Shown in pieces: positions 1 through 7,480 of a stretch of 38,460 bases of DNA. This stretch comes from Sideroxydans sp. (GTDB taxonomy: Bacteria > Pseudomonadota > Gammaproteobacteria > Burkholderiales > Gallionellaceae): contig PNNY01000006.1 of assembly GCA_013824485.1 (NCBI GenBank), positions 1-38,460 of the forward strand, in the 5' to 3' direction. The translations under genes and the position numbers were made by a program. Below the pieces are notes generated by a model, which was not told where the DNA came from, searched no databases, and was given only the letters and a program-made list of their open reading frames with translations. Every line of letters starts with the position of its first letter. Positions within the stretch are counted from its first letter, which is position 1.

Positions 1-473
1 CGAAGCCGATGTTCGATCGTTGGACCTATTTCGAGAAGTTCGACTACTGGGCTGTGTTCTGGGGCGTCACCATCATTGGTACCAGTGGCTTGATGTTGGC
101 GTTGCCGCACGTGACAGCGACCTATCTGCCTGGTTGGGTGTTCAACGTCGCGACCGTGGTGCACGCAGAGGAAGCGTTCCTTGCAGCTGTGTTCTTGTTC
201 ACGGTGCACTTCTTCAACAACCACTTCCGGCCGGACAAATTGCCTCCGCCTGACATCGTCATGTTCACGGGCGCGCAATCTTTGGAAGAGTTCAGACGCG
301 ATCACCCAGCGCAATATCAACGTCTTGTGGATACGGGTGAATTGGAAAAACACCTAGTCGATGCGCCTTCGATGCCCATGACGTTAGCATCGAAGATACT
401 TGGCATCGTGCTGATCCTGCTCGGCCTGACGTTGCTCGTGCTAGTTTCGATAGGGTTCTTCAACGCAATTTAA
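1..473 (+). CDS. CbcL-like multiheme cytochrome c / cytochrome b fusion, 3' end only
   Basis: This is the C-terminal part of a membrane cytochrome that begins upstream of the window. The open frame runs in from the left edge (codons start at base 3) and ends with TAA at 471-473. About 156 residues are visible, carrying the last three membrane helices of a b-type cytochrome domain. His residues bracket the middle helix (VVHAEEAF and FTVHFF). It matches the end of the complete protein at 4615-6615 at roughly nine of ten residues up to VDAPS, and the last 30 residues diverge. It is therefore a paralogue, and its missing N-terminus probably carries the same multiheme domain. The family moves electrons between quinones in the inner membrane and periplasmic cytochromes. 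A terminator follows directly, so it closes its own transcript. Confidence 0.88.
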   Translation, partial: KPMFDRWTYFEKFDYWAVFWGVTIIGTSGLMLALPHVTATYLPGWVFNVATVVHAEEAFLAAVFLFTVHFFNNHFRPDKLPPPDIVMFTGAQSLEEFRRDHPAQYQRLVDTGELEKHLVDAPSMPMTLASKILGIVLILLGLTLLVLVSIGFFNAI

Positions 474-498
474 CTGAATAGTCTTAAAATGTTTTGGC

Positions 499-529
499 AA
501 ATCGGCGGAATTTTTCCGCCGATTTTATT
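499..529 (+). terminator. Rho-independent terminator after the first CbcL-like gene
   Basis: A perfect 12-bp stem (AAATCGGCGGAA with its complement at 514-525) closes a three-base loop and runs into a T-rich tail (TTTTATTT). It lies 25 bases after the stop codon and separates the first cytochrome gene from the rest of the locus. Confidence 0.85.
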
Positions 530-1029
530 TGGTCTGGTCGAAATCTGATGTCCGAAAAAATAATTCTATGTGAAAACAGTCAAGTACTTGGCTATATGTA
601 GCGGAATTTCTTTGCATCTTAATAGTTCGAGAGTATCGTGCGCGTATTGATATATGAACGTGTGGGCGCAAAGGGTAATTGACGATTCATTGCCTGGTTA
701 GCAAAGTCGGAGACATGGGTCACTGATATAGCCGAACACAAAAAAGTATTCGTAACAGCAATAGATTCAAAATCTGAAAATGAATTTCGCGAGTCGGGCT
801 TTCAGCTTGGTGATTGGGGTAGTTTCAATCACATCTTCAAATACATCACTGGCAGCTCTGCCAGTTATTGATGTCGTCGGTAACAACTCGAATAGTCTTG
901 CTGTTGGCAAGATCGATAGTGCTTCGCGTCTTAAATACCTCAGCGGCAGAAAAATAATAAAAGTGCCTGACACCAGTGGCGATGTTGCGCTATGAGAATT
1001 CTCTTTACTTGAACCAAGGAGCATTAGAA
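530..1029 (+). other. 500-bp upstream region of the monoheme/decaheme cytochrome genes
   Basis: This stretch separates the terminator at 499-529 from the cytochrome gene at 1030. It is AT-richer than its surroundings. It holds one perfect 10-bp palindrome (CAAGTACTTG, 581-590) that could be an operator, and a possible small exported ORF (780-995). I could not find a convincing sigma-70 promoter: TTGACG at 679-684 lacks a well-placed -10. The promoter for the mtoD-mtrA-mtrB-like genes most likely lies here, but the sequence alone does not locate it. Confidence 0.4.
780..995 (+). CDS. Possible small exported protein of unknown function
   Basis: A 71-residue ORF starts with a plausible Sec signal: a short basic N-terminus, a hydrophobic run (FSLVIGVVSI), then a small-residue site (SLAALP). 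The rest is polar, with no cysteine and no heme motif, and I recognise no family. No good Shine-Dalgarno sequence precedes ATG 780, which argues against translation. In its favour, it sits on the coding strand directly upstream of the cytochrome genes and ends 34 bases before the next start. It could also be chance coding potential in a leader. Confidence 0.28.
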   Translation: MNFASRAFSLVIGVVSITSSNTSLAALPVIDVVGNNSNSLAVGKIDSASRLKYLSGRKIIKVPDTSGDVAL

Positions 1030-1380
1030 ATGAAATCCATCATGACACGAAATAAAATCGGGGTAGCCGGAACACTCGTTGTAATTGCCTGCTTCCTCTC
1101 CGTTCCTGCATATGCAGTAGATGCGGCGGACGCCCAAGAGTTACTTGAGAAAAGCAAATGCTTGAAGTGTCACGATGTAGAGAAGACCAAAAAAGGCAAG
1201 GCGTACAAGAAGATCGCTGCCGACTATAAGTCCAATCCCAACGCCGTTGCCGCAATCACCAAACACGTCACCGAGCCGAGCCAAGTGAAGATCGAAGGTG
1301 AAATGGTGGATCACGGCGTTGTTAAAACGCGTGACAAGGCGCGCATTCAGAATCTGGTTGAGTGGATTCTTTCGCGCTGA
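1030..1380 (+). CDS. Monoheme class I cytochrome c, MtoD-like
   Basis: This 116-residue periplasmic cytochrome c is a likely shuttle between the outer-membrane conduit and inner-membrane partners. It has a Sec signal peptide ending near AYA (about residue 29), one heme site C44-L-K-C-H48, and a probable distal ligand Met92 in GEMVDHG. Size and layout fit the small cytochrome c551/c552-type fold, and the position before a decaheme/porin pair resembles MtoD of Sideroxydans. ATG 1030 is chosen because AAGGAG lies eight bases upstream and the signal peptide starts there; the frame opens earlier, at 976, but without a signal sequence. The next gene starts 66 bases downstream, so co-transcription is likely. 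Confidence 0.88.
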   Translation: MKSIMTRNKIGVAGTLVVIACFLSVPAYAVDAADAQELLEKSKCLKCHDVEKTKKGKAYKKIAADYKSNPNAVAAITKHVTEPSQVKIEGEMVDHGVVKTRDKARIQNLVEWILSR

Positions 1381-1446
1381 TAGCAGATCGGGTCATGCTT
1401 CAAGTGGAGCTTGATCGAAATGAAGGTAAATAAAGGGAGTTTAGAA

Positions 1447-2328
1447 ATGAAAAAACTGATTGGAGCACTAGCCTTGATGCTAGGTGTAACTTTTGCCGGA
1501 CCGGCGCTATCTGCTGAGCCAGTCGAAGGATCTTCGATTGCACAACAGTGCGTGGGTTGTCACAAGGAGGAAGTCAAGACCCATGGCAATCACGCTTATC
1601 ACGGTGATTGCGCTAGCTGCCATGTGAAAGCGAATGACCACGCCAAGGCGGAAGAGGCGCGTGAGAATGCCAGCGCTGCCGATGCGCCACAGAGCATCAA
1701 GGCCGGTGTCCCAGAATCCAAGCAATGTTTGACCTGCCATGAATCGGACAAGAAGCGCATGCACTTCTCGATCGCCGAGCATAACAAGGCGGGTGTTCAA
1801 TGCACCGACTGCCACGGCAATCACACTCCCAAAGTTAAACAACTGAAAGCCTCGCAGGAAAAAGGCGGCAAGACCACGGCTTTGTGCGCTACCTGTCACC
1901 AAGACGTATTGGCGAAATTCAACATGCCTTCTCATCACCCTGTGAAAGAAGGTGGCGCAACCTGCACTGGCTGTCATGATCCACATGCTTCCAAACAAGC
2001 CACTCTCGGCGGCAAGAATGAAGTTTGTACCAAGTGCCACCAAGCAGTGCGTGGCCCTCATGTGTTTGAACACGCTCCCGTGGTCGAAGATTGCACGGCT
2101 TGTCACGACCCGCATGGTTCGCCCAACCGCAAGTTACTGACCGTCGCGCAACCCATGATTTGTTTGCAATGCCACTCGGTCGCCACAAATAGGCATGGTC
2201 AGCCTGCAGGTACTGCTAATGCTGCGACGAACAACACAGCGCGTATATCGGGCGCTGCTTTGCGCGATTGCGTTAGTTGCCACGGCGCGATCCATGGCAG
2301 TTCGATCGATCAGCACTTAAGACACTAA
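1447..2328 (+). CDS. Decaheme cytochrome c, MtrA/DmsE/MtoA family
   Basis: This is a periplasmic decaheme cytochrome of 293 residues that should sit inside the MtrB-type barrel and carry electrons across the outer membrane. A signal peptide (residues 1 to about 22, ending near LSA) is followed by exactly ten CXXCH motifs, from C35 to C275, with many extra His residues for bis-His ligation. Ten hemes in about 300 residues is characteristic of MtrA, MtoA, PioA and DmsE. ATG 1447 is preceded by AGGGAG at seven bases; an earlier in-frame ATG at 1411 lacks both. The barrel gene follows after 18 bases. Direction of electron flow (Fe(II) oxidation or metal reduction) cannot be read from sequence; the MtoD-like neighbour favours oxidation. 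There is no long PioA-type N-terminal extension. Confidence 0.93.
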   Translation: MKKLIGALALMLGVTFAGPALSAEPVEGSSIAQQCVGCHKEEVKTHGNHAYHGDCASCHVKANDHAKAEEARENASAADAPQSIKAGVPESKQCLTCHESDKKRMHFSIAEHNKAGVQCTDCHGNHTPKVKQLKASQEKGGKTTALCATCHQDVLAKFNMPSHHPVKEGGATCTGCHDPHASKQATLGGKNEVCTKCHQAVRGPHVFEHAPVVEDCTACHDPHGSPNRKLLTVAQPMICLQCHSVATNRHGQPAGTANAATNNTARISGAALRDCVSCHGAIHGSSIDQHLRH

Positions 2329-2346
2329 GTTATTAAGGGGAAAATT

Positions 2347-4512
2347 GTGAAAACGAATACTCAAATCAAGTTTGTGCTGACGGCTTCAATCATGCTAGTT
2401 ATGTCGCCATCGCATGCCGAAGAAAATGCCCAAGCAGGGCTCATCTTTAGTGGCACCGTCACACCCAAGCTGTTTGTGATGGATCAATTGCAAGGTACAA
2501 GTAGCGCTCAATTCCTTGAACGCTACGATGCGCACAAAGGGGAAGGTAAAAGCGGGGCATATTTTGATGCAGATTTGAATGTGGTCGCCAACAATGGCAG
2601 TCGTAACATGCTGGAATTGGAGCGACAAGGTTTTGGTGTGCACAATCATCGAAGTGCATTGAAGGTTGACACCGATACCTTGGGAGCGACGGCTTACTAC
2701 ACCAACTTTAGAACAAGTACCGGGAGTTTAGGGTTTTTATATAACCCGAATCTGGTGGCGGGCGGCACAGATCCATTGTATTTCCCTGCTAGCAGCCTAA
2801 ATACAAATGATGGTTATGTCGCGCAATTCAATAATGACTCACCTGCACAAACCAGCTATAAAGTTGATCGCGCCACTTATGGGGCGGGCTTGGCATTGAA
2901 ACCGCAATTGACCGAGTTTAATGTAGCAGCTGCACTCAATTTCGATGGCTACGAGCGCAAGGGAAATCGCTTTGCAACTTATGTTGCGGGTGGGAGTGAT
3001 GTTGTTGCAGGCACTGCTGGCAATGCAAGAGCTCTGCAGCGTTGGCGTGGATACGATTCGCAAGTGAACGAGCAAATGAATCGCATGACGTTTAGTTTGA
3101 ATGGTTCACCCAGCGGGTTTGCGCTGGCTTATGAGGGCGTGTTGGAGAGATTCAACAATAAAGCACCGGATGTGTTGATGGGTGATTACTCGGCTAATTT
3201 TGCAGGCGCTACATTTAATAGTGCATCCGCAACCAAGCCCTTGCATTTTGTGCCAGACAGCACATTAATCTCGAATAACCTGCGCTTCGCAAAGAACTAC
3301 GGTAGCACAGCCGTCGCTGCGGGTTATGGTTTGTCGGTGCTTGATCAAGATTCATTCACCGCAAGACAGCAACTTGCAAGCTACAACGTTGGCAGGATAA
3401 CGACCAACAGTGGCTACCTGAATATCACTTCTAACGTGCTGAGTTTTGCGGGGCTGGAAGGCTTTGTCAAATACAACAACCGTGACAATGGTTCAACCTT
3501 TCCTGCCGTGGGATTGATCAATCCCGCAGCGGATCAGCAGTTGGGCGTTCGTATCAATCAGATTAATTCATTGAGCTACGGTGTAGCAGCAACATTCCGT
3601 CCAGACCTGCTGAAATCGTCGGTTGCCGTCGGGGTGAAGCGCGAAGACAAAGATCGTGACTTAACTTGGTCAAACCCAACTATTTTGCCAGCCTTTGGTT
3701 CAATTCAACCGCAACGTTCTTTGTATAAAGAGAAAACGGTTACAGATGAACTTTACGCAAATTGGGTAGCACGTCCTGCTGCAGGGGTTGTACTTCGCAT
3801 CAGTCCGTCTTACACCGCTGCCGCCAAGACTGGTCAGGTTACCGAGCCAGAAAAGGCGAGCAATTTGAAGACCAAGGTCAGCTACGTTACCAATAACGGT
3901 ATGTTGGTGGGCGGGTATTACAACTATAAAAACACTAAGAATGCCAATAATGAGTTGTTTAACAGTATCGCCAACAACGTAGCAACCACCTCAGTCACAC
4001 AAGATGTGACAAAGACACAGCAAGCCGCTGGGGGCACATTGAATTTGCCAGTGTCTGAGTGGATTAATATCAATGCAGGTTTGTCTTGGACGCAGGATGA
4101 TTTCGCCAGTTATTACTTGTCATCGGATCGCCGCCGTTTTGAGCAAGGCGTTACGAATGCAACCACACTCAACTTCTTGATCCGTGATCGTTCGAATTAC
4201 AAGGTTGATACCTACGTGATTATGTTGGGTGGAGATTGGCAAGTGAGTGACCCTATTGGGATCAATGCTGCGTATACCTTCACAAAATCTAAAGGGAATA
4301 CAGCAAGTGGTGTGATCCAGTCGGAGTTACCTACCGTTGATGGTGTAGTTGATAATGCGGTACATAGCCTGATTTTAGGTGGTGACTATGTACTGTCGAA
4401 AACGATCAAGATCAAGGGGGCTTATGTATATGAGCGTTATACCGATGACTCCTACACAACTTTGACGGGCTCGTATCATTCCGTGGTGGCGGGGGTCAGC
4501 GTCGGTTTCTAA
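2347..4512 (+). CDS. Outer-membrane beta-barrel of a porin-cytochrome conduit, MtrB/PioB family
   Basis: This 721-residue outer-membrane barrel is expected to sheath the decaheme cytochrome encoded just upstream. A signal peptide ends at SHA (about residue 24). The mature protein is a series of alternating polar/aromatic strands separated by Gly-, Asn- and Thr-rich turns, and it ends in Phe (GVSVGF), the usual C-terminal signature for barrel assembly. I see no cysteine anywhere, so the N-terminal CXXC of Shewanella MtrB is absent. The start is GTG at 2347 with AAGGGG just upstream. Length fits MtrB/MtoB/PioB (about 700 to 800). The pairing with a decaheme gene makes this call firm; sequence conservation in the barrel itself is weak, as is usual for the family. 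Confidence 0.9.
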   Translation: MKTNTQIKFVLTASIMLVMSPSHAEENAQAGLIFSGTVTPKLFVMDQLQGTSSAQFLERYDAHKGEGKSGAYFDADLNVVANNGSRNMLELERQGFGVHNHRSALKVDTDTLGATAYYTNFRTSTGSLGFLYNPNLVAGGTDPLYFPASSLNTNDGYVAQFNNDSPAQTSYKVDRATYGAGLALKPQLTEFNVAAALNFDGYERKGNRFATYVAGGSDVVAGTAGNARALQRWRGYDSQVNEQMNRMTFSLNGSPSGFALAYEGVLERFNNKAPDVLMGDYSANFAGATFNSASATKPLHFVPDSTLISNNLRFAKNYGSTAVAAGYGLSVLDQDSFTARQQLASYNVGRITTNSGYLNITSNVLSFAGLEGFVKYNNRDNGSTFPAVGLINPAADQQLGVRINQINSLSYGVAATFRPDLLKSSVAVGVKREDKDRDLTWSNPTILPAFGSIQPQRSLYKEKTVTDELYANWVARPAAGVVLRISPSYTAAAKTGQVTEPEKASNLKTKVSYVTNNGMLVGGYYNYKNTKNANNELFNSIANNVATTSVTQDVTKTQQAAGGTLNLPVSEWININAGLSWTQDDFASYYLSSDRRRFEQGVTNATTLNFLIRDRSNYKVDTYVIMLGGDWQVSDPIGINAAYTFTKSKGNTASGVIQSELPTVDGVVDNAVHSLILGGDYVLSKTIKIKGAYVYERYTDDSYTTLTGSYHSVVAGVSVGF

Positions 4513-4518
4513 TCTTGG

Positions 4519-4554
4519 CGTGGCGGCCGCCTGTTTTGCGTCCGCCACGTTTTA
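4519..4554 (+). terminator. Terminator-like hairpin between the barrel gene and the CbcL-like gene
   Basis: CGTGGCGG (4519-4526) pairs with CCGCCACG (4542-4549) around a 15-base loop, followed by TTTTAG. The loop is long and the T run short, so it may be a partial terminator or a processing site. It could uncouple the barrel and quinone-oxidoreductase transcripts. Confidence 0.55.
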
Positions 4555-4614
4555 GTATTAATTGTCTAATTTAGGCGCGTTGAAGTTGACTGCCTTATTA
4601 GAGGGTCATCAATT

Positions 4615-6615
4615 ATGTTACAAAAAAAATTCAAGCAAGCCGCACTTATCCCAATCTTTCTTATGGTTGGGTTTTTTATTTTTAGCGCGGAAGCAAATGC
4701 AATTCCTGGCGATTCGTTGGCCGCCAAGAAGCTGGATAATGCAACTTGCCAAACATGCCATGACGGCAAGTCGGAATTGACTACAAAAGATGCGGATGGC
4801 GAGAAGCGTTCATTGCATGTTATTAATCCAGACAAATTTGGCAAGAGTGTGCATGCCAAGCTGGATTGTGTTTCCTGCCATACCTACATCAAGAACGACA
4901 AGGCACCGCATAAGAAAGCTGCGACAGACAAACTGCCGAGTTGCATCGAATGTCACACCGATTTGTGGGAAAAAGCCAAGGCAGAGGGATTGAGTGCCGA
5001 AAAGCCGCGCCTAGGGTTGGTGGTGGAGAACATCATTGGCTACGAGAAGTCGTACCATGCGCGCCCCAACGAGGACGAGCCGAATCGGCCGAATGCGACT
5101 TGCCACCAATGCCATAACACGCATGAATTCAATGTTCCATTACGTGACTCTCCGGAACGCGCACAGTGGCGCCTGACGACGCCCAAGGTGTGTGGTGAAA
5201 GCTGCCACAAGGAACAGCTCGAAGAGTTCGCTGGTTCAGTGCACGGCAAGGCGGTGTTGGAAAAGGGCGATGCCAAAGCAGCGGTATGTGTAGATTGTCA
5301 TAGCAGTCACGAGATCGGGGCGACAGCGTCGTCACAAGTCAGGCTAGCGATCACGGATAAATGCGGTGAATGCCACGAAGATAGCCTGAAGACCTATCGG
5401 GCTACCTATCACGGGCAGGTTGGCGCACTCGGCCATGCGTACACCGCCAAATGTTTTGATTGCCATGGTAGTCACGACGTGCGGAAGCTCGATGATCCGG
5501 ATTCGTTGATGAATCCAGAATACCGTCTGGAAACGTGCCAGAAATGTCACACCGACAAGAAGCCTGGTATGCGCACGGCGACGGAGGGTTTCGTTACCTT
5601 TGGCCCGCATGCACATGGTGGCGATTTCGAGAAGTATCCCGAGATGTGGATTGCGACCAAGGGTATGGTCGCGCTGCTGATCGGCGTATTTGCGTTCTTC
5701 TGGTTGCATTCCGGTCTTTGGTATTACCGCGAGTGGCAAGATCGCAAGGCTGGCAAAGCTCCTCCGCATATCGATACCAAGGGGCTGGTGCTCGACGAGA
5801 AAAAGCACTTCCAGCGCTTCCCTGTGGGGTGGCGTGTCGCCCATCTGGCTTTTGCGCTGATCACCATGACGCTGGTCTTGACCGGTACCAGTGCCTTGTT
5901 CTCTCACAGCACTTGGGCACCTATCGTGTCTGACTTCCTTGGCGGGCCAAGGACGATGGGCTTGATCCACCGTGTGGCGGCGGGGCTGTTTGTGGGCATC
6001 TTCTTGATCCACTTCGTCTATGTGATGCAAAAGCTGTTGCGCAGCAAAACGTTCCGCTGGTTCGGTCCGGATTCATTGATACCGAACTGGAAAGATCTCG
6101 CGGATTGTTGGGGCATGTTCAAGTGGTTCCTTGGCAAGGGGCCTCGGCCACGCTTTGATCGCTGGTCGTACTTCGAGAAGTTCGACTACTGGGCCGTTTT
6201 CTGGGGCGTGAATGTGATCGGTTGGAGCGGTCTGATGTTGGCTTTCCCACATGTCACGGCGAGCTATTTACCGGGATGGGTATTCAACGTGGCGACCTTG
6301 GTCCATGGCGAGGAAGCGTTCCTTGCTGCGGTATTCTTGTTCACGGTGCACTTCTTCAACAACCACTTCCGCCCTGACAAGTTGCCGCCGCCGGATATTG
6401 TGATGTTTACTGGGACACAGTCGCTAGAAGAGTTCCGCCATGATCATCCGGCGCAATATCAGCGTATGGTGGATTCTGGAGAACTGGAAAAGCATCTAGT
6501 GGATGCGCCGTCGACTGGGTTTGCGCGGAGTTCGAAGATATTGGGATTGATCTTGATTAGCGTTGGCCTAGTGCTACTGGCCTTGGTCATCAACGGATTT
6601 CTCGGGAGTTTCTAG
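4615..6615 (+). CDS. CbcL-like inner-membrane cytochrome: nine c-heme motifs fused to a cytochrome b domain
   Basis: This 666-residue protein probably exchanges electrons between membrane quinone and periplasmic cytochromes. After a signal sequence (cleavage near ANA, about residue 29) come heme motifs at C45, C85, C110, C163, C193, C225, C250, C280 and C308. Eight are CXXCH; the fifth, at C193, is CGESCH (CX3CH). Six helices follow, at about 344-371, 404-430, 448-474, 523-546, 555-581 and 640-664, with paired His in helices 3 and 5 as expected for b hemes of the HydC/FdnI type. Nine c hemes plus such a b domain is the architecture described for Geobacter CbcL. The C-terminus is nearly duplicated at 1-473. 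The start is ATG 4615, with a GAGGG motif upstream. In an Fe(II) oxidiser it could run as a quinone reductase; that direction is inference. Confidence 0.88.
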   Translation: MLQKKFKQAALIPIFLMVGFFIFSAEANAIPGDSLAAKKLDNATCQTCHDGKSELTTKDADGEKRSLHVINPDKFGKSVHAKLDCVSCHTYIKNDKAPHKKAATDKLPSCIECHTDLWEKAKAEGLSAEKPRLGLVVENIIGYEKSYHARPNEDEPNRPNATCHQCHNTHEFNVPLRDSPERAQWRLTTPKVCGESCHKEQLEEFAGSVHGKAVLEKGDAKAAVCVDCHSSHEIGATASSQVRLAITDKCGECHEDSLKTYRATYHGQVGALGHAYTAKCFDCHGSHDVRKLDDPDSLMNPEYRLETCQKCHTDKKPGMRTATEGFVTFGPHAHGGDFEKYPEMWIATKGMVALLIGVFAFFWLHSGLWYYREWQDRKAGKAPPHIDTKGLVLDEKKHFQRFPVGWRVAHLAFALITMTLVLTGTSALFSHSTWAPIVSDFLGGPRTMGLIHRVAAGLFVGIFLIHFVYVMQKLLRSKTFRWFGPDSLIPNWKDLADCWGMFKWFLGKGPRPRFDRWSYFEKFDYWAVFWGVNVIGWSGLMLAFPHVTASYLPGWVFNVATLVHGEEAFLAAVFLFTVHFFNNHFRPDKLPPPDIVMFTGTQSLEEFRHDHPAQYQRMVDSGELEKHLVDAPSTGFARSSKILGLILISVGLVLLALVINGFLGSF

Positions 6616-6705
6616 CCTGAGTGGATTCTCAGATGAGTAAGAGCCGTGTTGCGGTGGGTTGCAACAACGTGTAGCTACTTGTATCAATAGTGTGTTCGGA
6701 AGCAA

Positions 6706-6736
6706 ATAAAAAGGGGCACAATTTGTGCCCCTTTTT
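6706..6736. terminator. Bidirectional-type terminator after the electron-transfer locus
   Basis: GGGGCACA (6713-6720) pairs with TGTGCCCC (6724-6731) around ATT, flanked by an A-tract on the left and TTTTT on the right. It ends the transcript of the CbcL-like gene. Confidence 0.88.
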
Positions 6737-6783
6737 AATGTGCTCATGAGAGCATTACCATCAGCGGAACGGATCCAAAATCT

Positions 6784-7308
6784 ATGTCCAATATCTTTAT
6801 CCTTTATTCAACGACCGACGGGCATACAAGAGAGATATGTCTGCGGATGCAAGCAGTCATCGAGTCGACGCATCGAGTCACGCTTTTGCCGCTGGCGGAA
6901 TGCACAGCCAATGACTTGCTAGCGTTCGACACCATTGTGATCGGTGCCAGCATCCGTTATGGCAAACACCAGCCTCAGGTCATAGCGTTCGTGAATGAGA
7001 ATGCTCAGATATTGGATGGCAAAGCCAATGCATTCTTTTCAGTGAACGTCGTTGCGCGTAAACCGGAAAAGAACACACCAGAGACGAACCCTTATTTGCA
7101 GAAGTTCTTAAGGCAGATCGTGTGGAAGCCCAAACATCAGGCCGTATTTGCGGGCAAACTCAACTACCCAAGCTATCGTTTCGTTGATCGATTCATGATT
7201 CGATTCATCATGTGGATGACACATGGTCCAACGGATACAAAAAATATCTATGAGTTCACAGACTGGAAACAGGTAGAAGATTTTGGGCGTCAGGTGAGTC
7301 GCATGTAG
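6784..7308 (+). CDS. hemG: Menaquinone-dependent protoporphyrinogen IX dehydrogenase
   Basis: This flavodoxin-fold enzyme oxidises protoporphyrinogen IX to protoporphyrin IX at the membrane, passing electrons to quinone, in the penultimate step of heme synthesis. The 174-residue length matches E. coli HemG (about 180). The N-terminal FMN phosphate loop (YSTTDGHT) and the family signature GASIRYGKHQPQV are present, as is the long insertion with basic and aromatic residues (KHQAVFAGKLNYPSYR) that distinguishes HemG from flavodoxin. The Shine-Dalgarno sequence is weak. A heme enzyme next to a locus demanding about 20 or more hemes per complex is a sensible pairing, though it lies after a terminator and must have its own promoter. 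Confidence 0.9.
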   Translation: MSNIFILYSTTDGHTREICLRMQAVIESTHRVTLLPLAECTANDLLAFDTIVIGASIRYGKHQPQVIAFVNENAQILDGKANAFFSVNVVARKPEKNTPETNPYLQKFLRQIVWKPKHQAVFAGKLNYPSYRFVDRFMIRFIMWMTHGPTDTKNIYEFTDWKQVEDFGRQVSRM

Positions 7309-7480
7309 TGCGATTGCCCAATCAGCATCTGAGTGATTTGGCGAATATATTTCTGACCGATAATCGCTCGTGTCATCGGAATTCTTTAGTAGATGCGCGG
7401 GTGAAGTGTTACTTTGGATCGGAAGCCCGTCGAAAACATTTTGGCCGCTCATCAACTAATCACAGCAACGGAGGTGCGTA

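Noticed and set aside
581-590. Perfect palindrome CAAGTACTTG as an operator
   Set aside because: Only one copy, no promoter element around it, and ten-base palindromes occur by chance; it is mentioned only as part of the leader description.
1507-2115. A 202-codon minus-strand frame
   Set aside because: It is antisense to the decaheme gene; CXXCH codons on the plus strand create the open shadow frame.
5344-6030. A 228-codon open frame on the minus strand
   Set aside because: It lies wholly antisense to the CbcL-like gene, its translation is rich in His, Arg and Gln with no recognisable domain, and the plus-strand frame carries clear heme motifs and helices.
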